Below are positions 12,983 through 22,700 of a DNA stretch of 64,000 bases, piece by piece; positions within the stretch are counted from its first letter, which is position 1, and every line of letters starts with the position of its first letter. The stretch covers positions 1 to 64,000 of the IMG/VR virus record IMGVR_UViG_3300005340_000040, one strand, 5' to 3'. This DNA comes from a virus. The notes beneath the pieces are model-generated. The model was not told the origin of the DNA. It worked only from the letters and a program-made list of their open reading frames with translations, and did no database searches. The position numbers and the translations under genes are program-made.

Positions 12983-13408
12983 ATGAGGAGGTCTCGAGTT
13001 GAGGTCGTGGACGGCGCGCCTGCTCGAGCGTTCCATGCGTTCGCATCGTCAGCAGAGCTGCTGGCGTGGGTGCGGGCGGTGTCGAACGGTGAGCAGGTGC
13101 AGCATGCCGCGGGCATGCTGACGCTGGTCCTCGAGCGCGGGTCGTTCCTCGACGTGGAGCTGGTCGGGTACGAGTACGCCTACGACGTCGCTCCTGCGGC
13201 ACGCCTGAACCACGTAAGGATGGCGCTGGCCCAGCGGACCAGCAACGCTGCGGGGCTCCTTGTGAGCATCTACCAGGGGTGGGTCACCGACGGCATGCTA
13301 CCGTTGCGGGCGGGCACGTGGAATGGTTTCGTGGTTCGCGCGCTGGCTGCCGCCGACGAGCAGCTGGACCTCGCGGCGCTGTTCGAGAGCGCCACACGCA
13401 CGACCTAG
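12983..13408 (+). CDS. Unknown phage protein, 141 aa
   Basis: ATG 12983 is directly behind the tRNA-like element; an in-frame GTG at 13007 with AGGAGG (12986-12991) upstream is an alternative. The product has a helical first half (FHAFASSAELLAWVRAV), then LVLERGSFLDVELVGYEY and a later VSIYQGWV. No motif is recognised. It lies between two RNA ligase genes. Confidence 0.55.
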   Translation: MRRSRVEVVDGAPARAFHAFASSAELLAWVRAVSNGEQVQHAAGMLTLVLERGSFLDVELVGYEYAYDVAPAARLNHVRMALAQRTSNAAGLLVSIYQGWVTDGMLPLRAGTWNGFVVRALAAADEQLDLAALFESATRTT

Positions 13409-13413
13409 ACGGG

Positions 13414-13443
13414 TTGTAGCAGCGCACCACAAGGATGTACCAT
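13414..13443 (+). promoter_or_regulatory. Promoter: TTGTAG, 18 bp, TACCAT
   Basis: TTGTAG (13414-13419) and TACCAT (13438-13443). Six bases later comes ATG 13450, which is also where a sigma70-type start point would fall. The stem GGGGA-TGGT-TCCCC (13446-13459) contains the start codon. Confidence 0.5.
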
Positions 13444-13449
13444 CCGGGG

Positions 13450-14679
13450 ATGGTTCCCCTCGTCGTCGACTACCTCAAGGATCACAGCCTCCAGCAGCTG
13501 GAGGATGACCACGGCGTCTGCGCTCGGTTCTCGAACGATCGTACGAAGGCATCGCTCAACTACGACCAGATCCTGATCAGGAACGGCGATCGCCTCGCCG
13601 AGCAGTGCCGTGGGATGGTCGTGCGCGTCCTCGCCGCATCGCCGGCGGACGACGAGCGGATGGTCCGTCCCGTGGGGCACGTCGCGGTCGTCGCCTGGCC
13701 CATGGACCGCTTCTACAACCACGGCGACGTCGCTGCAGCCCCGGTCGACTGGGGCTGCCCCCGCCTGCGCGTCGACGAGAAGCTCGACGGCACCATGATC
13801 GTGCTGTACCACGACGCGGATCGATGGCACGTTGCGACGCGCGGGGTTCCCGAGGCCGACCTGCCCATCCACGCGGGGCACCTCGAGGTCGGCGACATGA
13901 CGTTCTCCGAGCTGTTCTGGTGGGCCCTGCGGTGCACCCTCGTTGGGCAGGTCTGCGCCCACGCTGGAGATCATCGTGATTGGTGCATCGACGCGTTGGG
14001 CGCCCACCTACGCACCGACATCACGTACGTCCTCGAGCTGACGTCCCACGTCAACCAGGTCGTGGTGCGCTACGAGAGCCCAGGCGTGACGCTGCTCGCG
14101 GCACGTCGCACCAGCACCGGCGAGGAGCTTCATCTGGACGAGATCGAGCTGCCGGGGGTGCCCAGGCCGCGGACGTGGCCGCTGGCCGACGCTGCTTCGG
14201 TCACAGCGTTCGTCAACAACGCCCTACCGAGCGAGCTCGAGGGCGCGGTGGTGATCGATGGTTCCTTCCGCAGGTTGAAGGTCAAGAGCAAGGCATGGGT
14301 CATGGCGTCCCGCGCCAAGGACTCCGTCACGTCGAGCGCGCGGAACGCGCTGGAAGCGATCATCCTAGAGAAGGCCGACGACATCGTACCGTTGCTTCCC
14401 AGCGACGCTGGGGATCGTCTCCTGCGCATGCAGTCCGCGTACGTGCGGTACTGCCGCGGCGTCGACCGTGCGTTTGCTGCAATCAAGGATGCTAGCGATG
14501 GGTCGCGGAAGGACTTCGCGGTTCGCGTCAGCGCCCTACACGATTGGTCTGCGCCCTACTTTGCGCTGCTGGACCGTCGAGCCTCCACTACGAGGGAGTG
14601 GGTGCATGGGATGTGCGAAGGCAGCAGGTTGAGCGCTTCCGCGCTCGACAACATGATCAAAATCATCAATGAACCATGA
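13450..14679 (+). CDS. T4 Rnl1-like RNA ligase (third ligase)
   Basis: Motif I VDEKLDGTMIVLY (near residues 110-122) with the nucleophilic Lys, TYVLELTSHVNQVV near 198 (motif III), LEGAVVID near 270 (IV) and RLKVKSKAWV near 280 (V), followed by a long helical C-terminal domain as in T4 RnlA. T4 Rnl1 repairs tRNA cut by the host anticodon nuclease PrrC. The start is placed at ATG 13450; the ATG at 13435 lies within the promoter-like GTACCATCC. With that start no Shine-Dalgarno exists, so the message may be leaderless. It converges with the tail operon, only six bases apart. Confidence 0.85.
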   Translation: MVPLVVDYLKDHSLQQLEDDHGVCARFSNDRTKASLNYDQILIRNGDRLAEQCRGMVVRVLAASPADDERMVRPVGHVAVVAWPMDRFYNHGDVAAAPVDWGCPRLRVDEKLDGTMIVLYHDADRWHVATRGVPEADLPIHAGHLEVGDMTFSELFWWALRCTLVGQVCAHAGDHRDWCIDALGAHLRTDITYVLELTSHVNQVVVRYESPGVTLLAARRTSTGEELHLDEIELPGVPRPRTWPLADAASVTAFVNNALPSELEGAVVIDGSFRRLKVKSKAWVMASRAKDSVTSSARNALEAIILEKADDIVPLLPSDAGDRLLRMQSAYVRYCRGVDRAFAAIKDASDGSRKDFAVRVSALHDWSAPYFALLDRRASTTREWVHGMCEGSRLSASALDNMIKIINEP

Positions 14680-14685
14680 CGGTGC

Positions 14686-17600
14686 CTAGCGGGCCACGTC
14701 CAGGGCGTGGCCATCCAGGTACGGGACCGACGAGGTGCACTCAAGGCTGAGGTTGCTGCTCCTCGTGGAGCTCGGTGGCACGGTGAGCCCGGTCTGCGGA
14801 TCGACGAACCTGACCTCCACGACCGCGGGCTGGGCCCCCTGCCGGAAGCCCGGCACAGTCGTCCTCTCTGATGACTGGTAGTACTTTGTGAACGGTCGCT
14901 GCTCCAGCATGTCGCGGAGCTGACCGAACCGTCCCCTGCGCCAGTAGGCCTTGCTGAAGCACGGCGTACCGCTGTGCACGCCGTACTTCCATCCCCTGAT
15001 CAACGGCGAGTACATGAAGAAGTTGTTGTCGAAGGTCTCGACCACCCCATCGGGGTGCGGGCCCTCAACGTCGCGGCGATCGAACAGATGGTTCGTCCCG
15101 AGCAGCGACGTGGCCGTGCCACCGTACCCATCGTCGCCGACGAACTGGAAGCACGTGTTCCGATCGCCGAAGCCGAAGATGCCACGTGACACGTCATCGA
15201 CGTTCGCGGACGACGTCACGTAGTAGCCGTTCGAGTTCTTGCTCGTGAGGTTGGCGTCCGCCAGCCAATCGAACGAGACGGCACCGGGGTGGGTGACAGG
15301 GCTGCCACCGTTCACGATCGAGTAGCCGAGGTGGGTCGACCCAAAGCAGAAACCGTTGACGACGGTCGCAGGTATCGTGACGATGGTGGCAGCGACCTGG
15401 GCGTACGTGGCGATGAACGTCTTGGAGATGTCGACCTGCCGCGCGACCCCCGCGTAGCGCGGTTCGAACGGGTAGGCGCGGTTCCAGTTGCCGTTGATGG
15501 TCGGGCCGCCCGGGAGCGCTCCGGTGAACTGCGGCGTCAGCTGGTCCATGTAGATCCAACCCAAGCGGGAGGTGTTCGGATCGACCTGCTGCGGGTGGCC
15601 GAACAGCGGCGTGCCGATGGCAGACATCGCGGTGAAAATGCCCGTCCCATCGGCCGCGAAGCAATCCGCGATGCTGGGCATCATGGAGTCCCAGTAGCGC
15701 TCCGTCGAATTAACGTGGGCGCTCACGTTCAACCACCCGGCCCTCTCGAACCATGGTTCGGCTCGGAAGGCCTTGGAGGGGTTGATGAGCACGTCGCTCG
15801 CGTTCAACGACAGCGGAGGCACGTTCCGCGCATTGAGCCAGCTCAACTTACGGTCGCGCACCCCTTGGACCAACCTTGCCAGGCCGTTGGCGGTCGACGT
15901 GGTGATGAGGTTGCCCAGGTTGACGTCATCGCTGAAGCTGCCGCTCAGCTCATGCCTGTAGCCGAGCTCGAACTGATCGATGACGGGTTCCACGCCGATG
16001 GCCTCGTGCACCGCGTCCGAACCAAGCGCTTGGTTCAACGGGTCGTTGTGCTGCTGCCCAAGCTGCACCTGGCAACCGTACAGCGTCACGTTAACGCTAC
16101 CCTGCAGCAGGGTGACGTCGTGGCCAAGGGCGCCCGACAGCGTCGGTATCGACCCGCTGGCTAGGCCGCTGTAGATGAAGGGTCGCGTCTTCGAAACGCT
16201 CAGCAGCAACCTGTCGCCGGGCATCAGGAGGTACGGTGATGGTTCGTAGCTGCTCAGCGTGATCACCGTCGACGCGATGGCCCCGAAGCTGCCCGGGCTC
16301 GCCAGCACCGCTGCCTGCTGTGCGGAGAGCGACTGCACCCTGAACGGGTTGGGGACCGTCTGCCCCGTCTGGTCGAAGAGCCCCTGCAGCGTGGCATGCT
16401 CGTTCCCGAACAACGCTCGACCAGCGGGCTGCAGCCCCGTCGCGCCGCGGCCGAGGGGCGACACGTTGATGATGCTGGCGGTCTGGTTGAGGCTGCTCCT
16501 CACGTTGAGCTGTGCGGTCTGGCCCAGCAGGCCGGAGACGGCCGCTGCGTTCGCCGCCGCGGAGGCCGTGGTGTAGTTGTGCGTCCATGCCAGCGTCAAA
16601 GCAGCAGCGCTCGTCGCCGTGCAATTCACGGCCACGCTGCCGCTGAACGTCCCAGACGCTGCTGGGACGATGCCGCCCGGCACGCCACCGTACGCAAGGA
16701 AACCGACGGGCCTGACCTGGTAGGTCTGCGTATGGGGTGGGAACTGCGACAGCACGACCGTGCTCACGTTGTCCCCGGCGTGGGTAAACGTCCCCGTGAG
16801 GATCAGGTCACGCATCGACGCCCCGTCGGGCTGCCCCGACAGGTTCACCTGCCGCATCAGCGCCAGCGTCACTGCTGGGCCGGCCAGGTCGAACGCTGCG
16901 CCCGTCCCAGACAGCGGAACGAAGCACTGCGTCATGTCGGCGAACCAGCCCGGGCCGGCCGCGAACGGCAGCTCGAAGACGGCCTTCTCCACGAGGAAGG
17001 GCGACGTGATGGGCAGCGTGAACGTCTCATCGCTCGCCGGCCTGTACTCATCGCTGCTACGCACCCCCTTGGGGTACGACCGGCCCAACGCTGCTGCCAG
17101 CGTGGACGGGCTGTAGGCGCTGCCGATCGCAGCGTCCGTGGAATCGTTGGCGCCGCTCGGGTTGTGCGAGCCCGACGACACGGGGGTCCCCAGCGCGTTG
17201 AAGCCCCGCGCGTCCTCCGGAAGTCGACCAGCGACGACGCTCGTCGCGGCGCTCGCCCAGTCGCCCCCGGCACCTGGGTTGGGGGAGGGCGGCAGCGCTC
17301 CCGTGTTCGCCAGCACGTACGTCGAGCGGATCGGAACGTTCCACGATCGGGTCCGCGAGTTGTAGTAGTAAATGCTGGACGTTGCCGCCGGCATCAGGAT
17401 CCCGTAGTTGACCGGCAACGAGAAGCGAAGCTGCGTCTTCGCACGTAGCGGCCCGTCGAGCCCGGGTCCCACCCGATCGAGGGAGGAGCCGGTCAGGAAG
17501 TACGTGCTCGACAGCGTGCCCGGGCTCTGCTCAGGCCGCGATGAATCGATGAAGGCGTCCATCCTCCCTGCCGGCGGAGGGGCTGCGATGAATGGTTCTG

Positions 17601-18855
17601 CCGCGCTCTTGACGATGCTGGCGGTGACGAGGAAGTCGCCCGAGAACAGGTCCTGCCTGTCCATCGTCCCAGCGCTCGAGCCGCCGAAGAACCTGGGCAA
17701 GGTCGTGGGGTAGTTGACGACCACGGGCCCGCCCGCCGTGCCGAACACGGGGGAACGTCGATCGTCGAAGGTGGTCGACGTACGTGGTGCCATCGACGAG
17801 CCATCGCGCAACGTGAAGGGGTACCTCAACGCTGCATCGTTCGAGCGTAGCTGCACCCGCGGCAGGATCCTGCGCCGGCGCGCGGGGGGCGAGAAGTTCA
17901 TGATGCAGCCCATCGTGTCCAGCCCAGGCCAGTTCCGGGCGGGCACCAGGTTGACGCTGAACGGCGCGGTGGCGCCCGCGTTCTCGCTGCCCGACACCGC
18001 CGTGTCGATGTACGACGCGTCGAACGTGAAGCCGCCGTAGACGTACTCCCGACGAGCGCCCTCGCGGTAGCCCAGGCCCGCCGAGAAGTCGCGGAACCTG
18101 TTCGTCCCGTTGGGCATGAAGATGCCGACCGAGGCGCCCTCGAACTGCTGCGAGCTGACGGGCAGCTGGATCGCTGTCCTGGGCGCGTACCGGTACTCGA
18201 TCGAACCATTTTCGTAGATGACGACCTCGAACCTGACGACGGACGTGGGCGCCGTGAAGTTGCTGATCGATGCCCAGCGCACGATGAGCCGCCTGCCGCG
18301 GGCGGAGCGTGGGTCCTGGTAGTAGCTCACGCCGTAGGATGCAGCGTTGTAGAAGTTCGGCGGTGGTTCGAGGCCTGCCTGCAACCTGGCGACCTTCGTC
18401 GCTGAGAAGCCCGGGAAGGTCGCCAGCTGATCGGCCTGGTTGCAGACGTTGCGCAGGTCGTCGAACCACGGGGCCAGCAGGACAGCCTTCGATGTGAACG
18501 TTGGGCGGACGGTCTCGTTCTGCCAGATGAGCGCAGGCGATAGCACCTCGCTGGAGACGAACGAGCCCAACGTTGGGTCGACGAGGACCATCCAACCGTT
18601 GGTGCACGCCGCCCACTGCTTGTACGTCACGCCGTCGAGCTGGAAGTCGAAGCCGATCGGTACAGCGTTCGAGGTTGAGTCGTCCGTCCCGCCGGCGCCC
18701 GCGCCGGCGAAGGCGCTGAGCGGCGTGTTCGCGCCCGGGCCGGGCACCTGGGTGAACGCACCGTCGACGACGGATGACAGCCCCGCGCTGCCGTCGACGG
18801 TGCGCGTGAGAACGTAGTTCTCGAACCGCCTGGGCGGTTGGTCGTTGCTAGCCAT
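14686..18855 (-). CDS. Giant virion/tail protein, 1389 aa
   Basis: This is the last gene of the minus-strand late operon. The chain is rich in Ser, Thr, Gly and Asn with many short beta stretches and no membrane segment, as in tail-fibre and baseplate-periphery proteins. Residues 60-230 look like a jelly-roll or nidogen-like module (a GFDFQLDGVTYKQW block, an ACTNGWMVL block and WFDDLRN), followed by long repetitive-looking beta regions. No enzymatic motif is recognised. Its place after LamG-type and baseplate genes argues for a distal tail structure, perhaps host-binding. Ten bases separate it from the gene upstream. Confidence 0.7.
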   Translation of the reverse strand: MASNDQPPRRFENYVLTRTVDGSAGLSSVVDGAFTQVPGPGANTPLSAFAGAGAGGTDDSTSNAVPIGFDFQLDGVTYKQWAACTNGWMVLVDPTLGSFVSSEVLSPALIWQNETVRPTFTSKAVLLAPWFDDLRNVCNQADQLATFPGFSATKVARLQAGLEPPPNFYNAASYGVSYYQDPRSARGRRLIVRWASISNFTAPTSVVRFEVVIYENGSIEYRYAPRTAIQLPVSSQQFEGASVGIFMPNGTNRFRDFSAGLGYREGARREYVYGGFTFDASYIDTAVSGSENAGATAPFSVNLVPARNWPGLDTMGCIMNFSPPARRRRILPRVQLRSNDAALRYPFTLRDGSSMAPRTSTTFDDRRSPVFGTAGGPVVVNYPTTLPRFFGGSSAGTMDRQDLFSGDFLVTASIVKSAAEPFIAAPPPAGRMDAFIDSSRPEQSPGTLSSTYFLTGSSLDRVGPGLDGPLRAKTQLRFSLPVNYGILMPAATSSIYYYNSRTRSWNVPIRSTYVLANTGALPPSPNPGAGGDWASAATSVVAGRLPEDARGFNALGTPVSSGSHNPSGANDSTDAAIGSAYSPSTLAAALGRSYPKGVRSSDEYRPASDETFTLPITSPFLVEKAVFELPFAAGPGWFADMTQCFVPLSGTGAAFDLAGPAVTLALMRQVNLSGQPDGASMRDLILTGTFTHAGDNVSTVVLSQFPPHTQTYQVRPVGFLAYGGVPGGIVPAASGTFSGSVAVNCTATSAAALTLAWTHNYTTASAAANAAAVSGLLGQTAQLNVRSSLNQTASIINVSPLGRGATGLQPAGRALFGNEHATLQGLFDQTGQTVPNPFRVQSLSAQQAAVLASPGSFGAIASTVITLSSYEPSPYLLMPGDRLLLSVSKTRPFIYSGLASGSIPTLSGALGHDVTLLQGSVNVTLYGCQVQLGQQHNDPLNQALGSDAVHEAIGVEPVIDQFELGYRHELSGSFSDDVNLGNLITTSTANGLARLVQGVRDRKLSWLNARNVPPLSLNASDVLINPSKAFRAEPWFERAGWLNVSAHVNSTERYWDSMMPSIADCFAADGTGIFTAMSAIGTPLFGHPQQVDPNTSRLGWIYMDQLTPQFTGALPGGPTINGNWNRAYPFEPRYAGVARQVDISKTFIATYAQVAATIVTIPATVVNGFCFGSTHLGYSIVNGGSPVTHPGAVSFDWLADANLTSKNSNGYYVTSSANVDDVSRGIFGFGDRNTCFQFVGDDGYGGTATSLLGTNHLFDRRDVEGPHPDGVVETFDNNFFMYSPLIRGWKYGVHSGTPCFSKAYWRRGRFGQLRDMLEQRPFTKYYQSSERTTVPGFRQGAQPAVVEVRFVDPQTGLTVPPSSTRSSNLSLECTSSVPYLDGHALDVAR

Positions 18856-18865
18856 CTGGCATCCC

Positions 18866-19753
18866 CTAGTAGGTCATCCCGCCGAACGCTACCGAGTCGG
18901 TCCCCGGGCGGGGGTTCCCATCATAGTACCACCCGCATGCGCACGATCGTTGGCCGTCGCCGACGTAGCCGTCGTCGCTCGGTGCCATGGGTGACAGCGC
19001 TGCGATGATGGAAGCGCTGTCGAACGGATCGATCGCCGTCGTACCACGCAGCGCTCGAGCGTCGACGAAGGGAGGTACCCGGCGCGGTTCGGGCCTGAGG
19101 TACGCGACCGTCGACAGCGGGCCGAACATGTCGATGAGGTCCATGAACGGGCCCAACGCGCTGCGTACGCTGAGGCTGTCGACGCTGAGAACCATGTCGG
19201 ATCCGTTGACGGCGTCATAGTTCCCTCCTGAGAGCGATCCCTTGACGCTGTGCGATTCGAAGGGCGCCTCGATGGAGCTCAACGACGCCACCGCTCGGAT
19301 CGTCAGCGGCTCTATGGCACCGTCGAGCGAGGCCGCGTCGTTGCTCACGTCGATCGGAAACGTGATGATGTTCCACCAGAGCGGCGAGTCGACGAGCTGC
19401 GCTTGGATGTAGCCGACGGGGTCGAACCTGTCCTTGTCGGCCCGGGCTGCATGCTCTGATCCGACCTCGCCGCATCCAAACGTTGCCTGCCGCAGCACGT
19501 GGCCCTGGTCGCCGGACCAGACCTTCACCAGGCCTGCATCGTACCGTGCCTGCCTGGTGATCTCAACGCCCTGCGTGTACGGGTCGACAGGCTGGGTGTC
19601 CATGGACCCCGACGATGCGTCGATCCGACGCCGGGGGCGAGGACCCTCGTCGAAGGCCGGCGATTCTCCCACGACGTCGATCCTGTCGAAGATGCCTGGA
19701 CCTTGCGCACCCAGGAGGTTTGATGAGCTGCGCTGCGATGGGTTGAACATCAA
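18866..19753 (-). CDS. Virion-associated protein, 295 aa
   Basis: Begins MMFNPSQRSSSNLLGAQG; its start overlaps the stop of the 1169-aa protein by four bases, so the two are translationally coupled. The middle is beta-rich (DSPLWWNIITFPIDVSND, then IEPLTIRAVASLSS) and the C-terminus has a Cys pair (SCACGWYYDG). No family assigned. Membership of the tail operon is the main evidence for a structural role. Confidence 0.6.
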   Translation of the reverse strand: MMFNPSQRSSSNLLGAQGPGIFDRIDVVGESPAFDEGPRPRRRIDASSGSMDTQPVDPYTQGVEITRQARYDAGLVKVWSGDQGHVLRQATFGCGEVGSEHAARADKDRFDPVGYIQAQLVDSPLWWNIITFPIDVSNDAASLDGAIEPLTIRAVASLSSIEAPFESHSVKGSLSGGNYDAVNGSDMVLSVDSLSVRSALGPFMDLIDMFGPLSTVAYLRPEPRRVPPFVDARALRGTTAIDPFDSASIIAALSPMAPSDDGYVGDGQRSCACGWYYDGNPRPGTDSVAFGGMTY

Positions 19754-22700
19754 AACTTCCTCAACGAACCAGCGATCTGCTGCAGCAGGATGCTGCTGTC
19801 GAGCCTCTGACGGTTCGAATCACCAACGTAGATCTCGCTCGACATGTACTCGTGCTTGGCGCGCTCGAGCAGGTGCGGTTCAACTGTGAAGTTCGTGCCC
19901 TTGAAGCGCGTCTTCCGCGGCACGAGCTGCTGGATGAAGGTGCCGATAGACGAGTCGAACCAGCGGTAGAACTCGAAGAAGGCCTGGAAGTTGAGCTTCT
20001 CCTTGATTCGCCTGAAGTAGACGTCGCGCATGCGCTCCAGGTCGGGGTAGTCGGGCGCGAACAGCAGCTCAGGTGCCCCGAGCGCGTCGTCCATCGCGTC
20101 CAGCGTTGAGAACATGGTGATGATGTCGCGGTTCAGCACGTCCACCAGCGAGAACTCCACCACGAACCTGACGTCGTCCGTCGGACGCTCGCTGGGGTCG
20201 ATCTCGTGGACGGGCGCCGGCGCGGCCCAGGGCGTGCGGTCGACGAGGTCGACGTCCTGGAACGACCGCGCTCGCACCTTCTCGTCGACGGAGGCCTCGT
20301 CGAAGTAGGGGCTGATGTAGCTGAGGTCGAAGATCTCGCCGACGACCGCGTCCTGCTCGAGCGGGAAGCCCGACCCCGTGAGGTGCAGGCCGCTCTCGCT
20401 GAAGTCAAGGAACGTGATCGACCCGAGCGGTCCCAGGCTCGCCGTCGAGTTGGCGCGCCGCGGATCCTGGCGCGCCAACGAGCTCAACCGCAACCGCCCG
20501 AACGAGCCCGACGTCGCGCTGGTGTAGTTCCAGTGGGTGAGCGGGTCACGGACCCCCGTCGAGGCGTAGTTCCTGACGTGCTCCTCCCACTCGTCCTCCT
20601 CCAGAGCCGTCGACCAGAAGCGTACGTTTGACATACGACCGTCGAAGACGGTAATGCGTGCCTCGTCGGGGGCCACCAGAATATTGTTCAGGTGCGGGAA
20701 GGCGGTACCACCGGCTCCCGACAGGATCAATTGTCGTGTGCCGAGGGCGACGTAGCTGCCCGACGCGTTCGAGGCGCTGTTGGTGACCTGCAGGACGTTG
20801 TTCCCACCCGAGGGGGCCTCCTGGAAGAAGGAGGCGGTCGTCAGCAGCACCTCCACCCCTCCATCGTTCTGGCGCCCGGCCCGGAGGAAGTACGACGACG
20901 ATACGCTGGCCAGACCGTCGTCGCCGCGCCGGCAGCCGAAGCTCACGTTCCACCTGTCGAAGTCGAACACCCCGGGCGCTGGCAACGCCAGCTCCATGCG
21001 CAGCATCGGCGCCCCGGCGGCGTCGCCTGGGCGAGCGTAGAGGACCAGCTTCGGTTGTGCCGACGAGGAGACGGCCAGCAGGTTGGCGATGATCCCAGCG
21101 CTGCCCTGCGAGCTGCCCGACACCGACCCGGTGGCACAGAGCCGGACCAACGATTGCGTCGTGCTCTGGAGCATCGCGACCGCAGCCGGCGTGTACCTGA
21201 CGATGCCCTCCCACGTCCACGACCCCGACGTCAGCAGGCCATCGCTGCGGTTGTTGCTCACGCCGTTCGGCGCCGCCGGCGTCCGTTGCACGAACTGCCC
21301 GATGACGGGAGGGTACCCTGGCTCGATCCGCGATGCCGACAGGAAGGGCGAGACGACCAGGCTCGAGGTGCTGAACTGCACCATGGTGCCGGGCTCGATC
21401 TTTCGCTCGCGCGAGAAAGACAGCTGCTGCGTCGTCGGGCCGCCGAACTCTCGGATACGCACGCTGCTGCCCGGGTCGATGCCCACCGCGCGCAGGAACG
21501 ACCTGATGCTGTGCTGCGTTCCCTTCGAACGGAGCACGTCGGGCAGGTTGACGAGCACGCGTCGGAGCAGCTGCGTCTGCACCGCCCGCAGGCTCTGCTC
21601 GTTGACGGTGATGTCCTGCGCGTCGACGTTCTCGCCCCTGACGTACTGCTCGATCGTCGAATCGTTGAAGAGCGGTGGGAGGTTGAACCCGTATCCCCTC
21701 ACCATGTCGATGAGGAAGTTGTCCGGGACCGTGTCGTTGGAATCGTAGTCGACAGTCCTCAACGTGCTGAAGGAGTCGACGAACAGCTTGATGTCGTCAA
21801 AGAAGCGCGCCCAAATGTAGAGCAGGGAGACGAGCACCTGGACGTTCCCCATCCTGCCCTGGCCCGGGACGCCCGATCCGCCGTAGGGGCTTCCTGCAGT
21901 CCCCTCGAGCTCAACGAAGCCGTCCTGCTGCGCGCCCTCCAACAGGTAGTGCTGAGGTACCAGGCGGGTGATCAGGTTGGGGTTCGCCTGGTCATACGCG
22001 CTAGCGCTCGCCAGTAGCGCCTGGTTGAGGGCGACGGTGGGTGGGTACGCGGGGAACAATACCGGCGTGCTGTCGGTCCTCTCGTAGATCACTGGGTTGC
22101 TGGGATCCAGCGACGCATCCGACCGCAACGATGCCGAGAAGTTGCTGATCAGGGCGTGGAGCGCGTTGCCGCTGGAGTCGAGGACCACGCCGTTGATCGG
22201 GTCGCTAGCGGCCGCCACGAGGGGCGGCGGCGGTTCGTTGAAGCGGTAGTACAGGGCAAGGTCGGGGGTCGACGGCAGCGATTTTGCGGCGTACGTCGCC
22301 AGCTGGCGCGCCGTCCGTGCCGAGTGGAAGACCCGGAACTCATCGATGGTGCCGGACAGCGTTTGGGTGGGCACGACGGTGTTCGGTCCCAGCTGCATGG
22401 AGGTGCCGCTTCCAATCAGCAGCGAGGATCCGTCCACGTCCATGTCGCCCAGCTCGACCTGGGTGGGAGATTCCGTCGACGGTTGCGCTGACAGGAACGC
22501 CTCCAGGAACGGCAGTCCCAGGCCGCGGTTCAACGTCACGGCGACGTGGTTGAAGCGTCCCTTCGTGATGCTAAGCGGGACCGCCATCCACGACGAACCT
22601 GAGACGACGCTGAACTGCGCTGTGCAGCTGCTGGTCGACGACGTGCTGAGGAGGTGGAGCGCGAAGCCCTGCGTCGTCCCCGACAGCATCTGGCATACCG

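Noticed and set aside
13435-13449. ATG 13435 as start of the Rnl1-like ligase
   Set aside because: The codons from 13435 fall in the promoter-like GTACCATCC and have no ribosome site; ATG 13450 lies at the common spacing after TACCAT.
15289-17448. Plus-strand frames of about 290 and 350 codons inside the giant tail genes
   Set aside because: Low-complexity Arg/Ala/Gly shadows with no motif; the minus-strand proteins are continuous for over 1000 codons.
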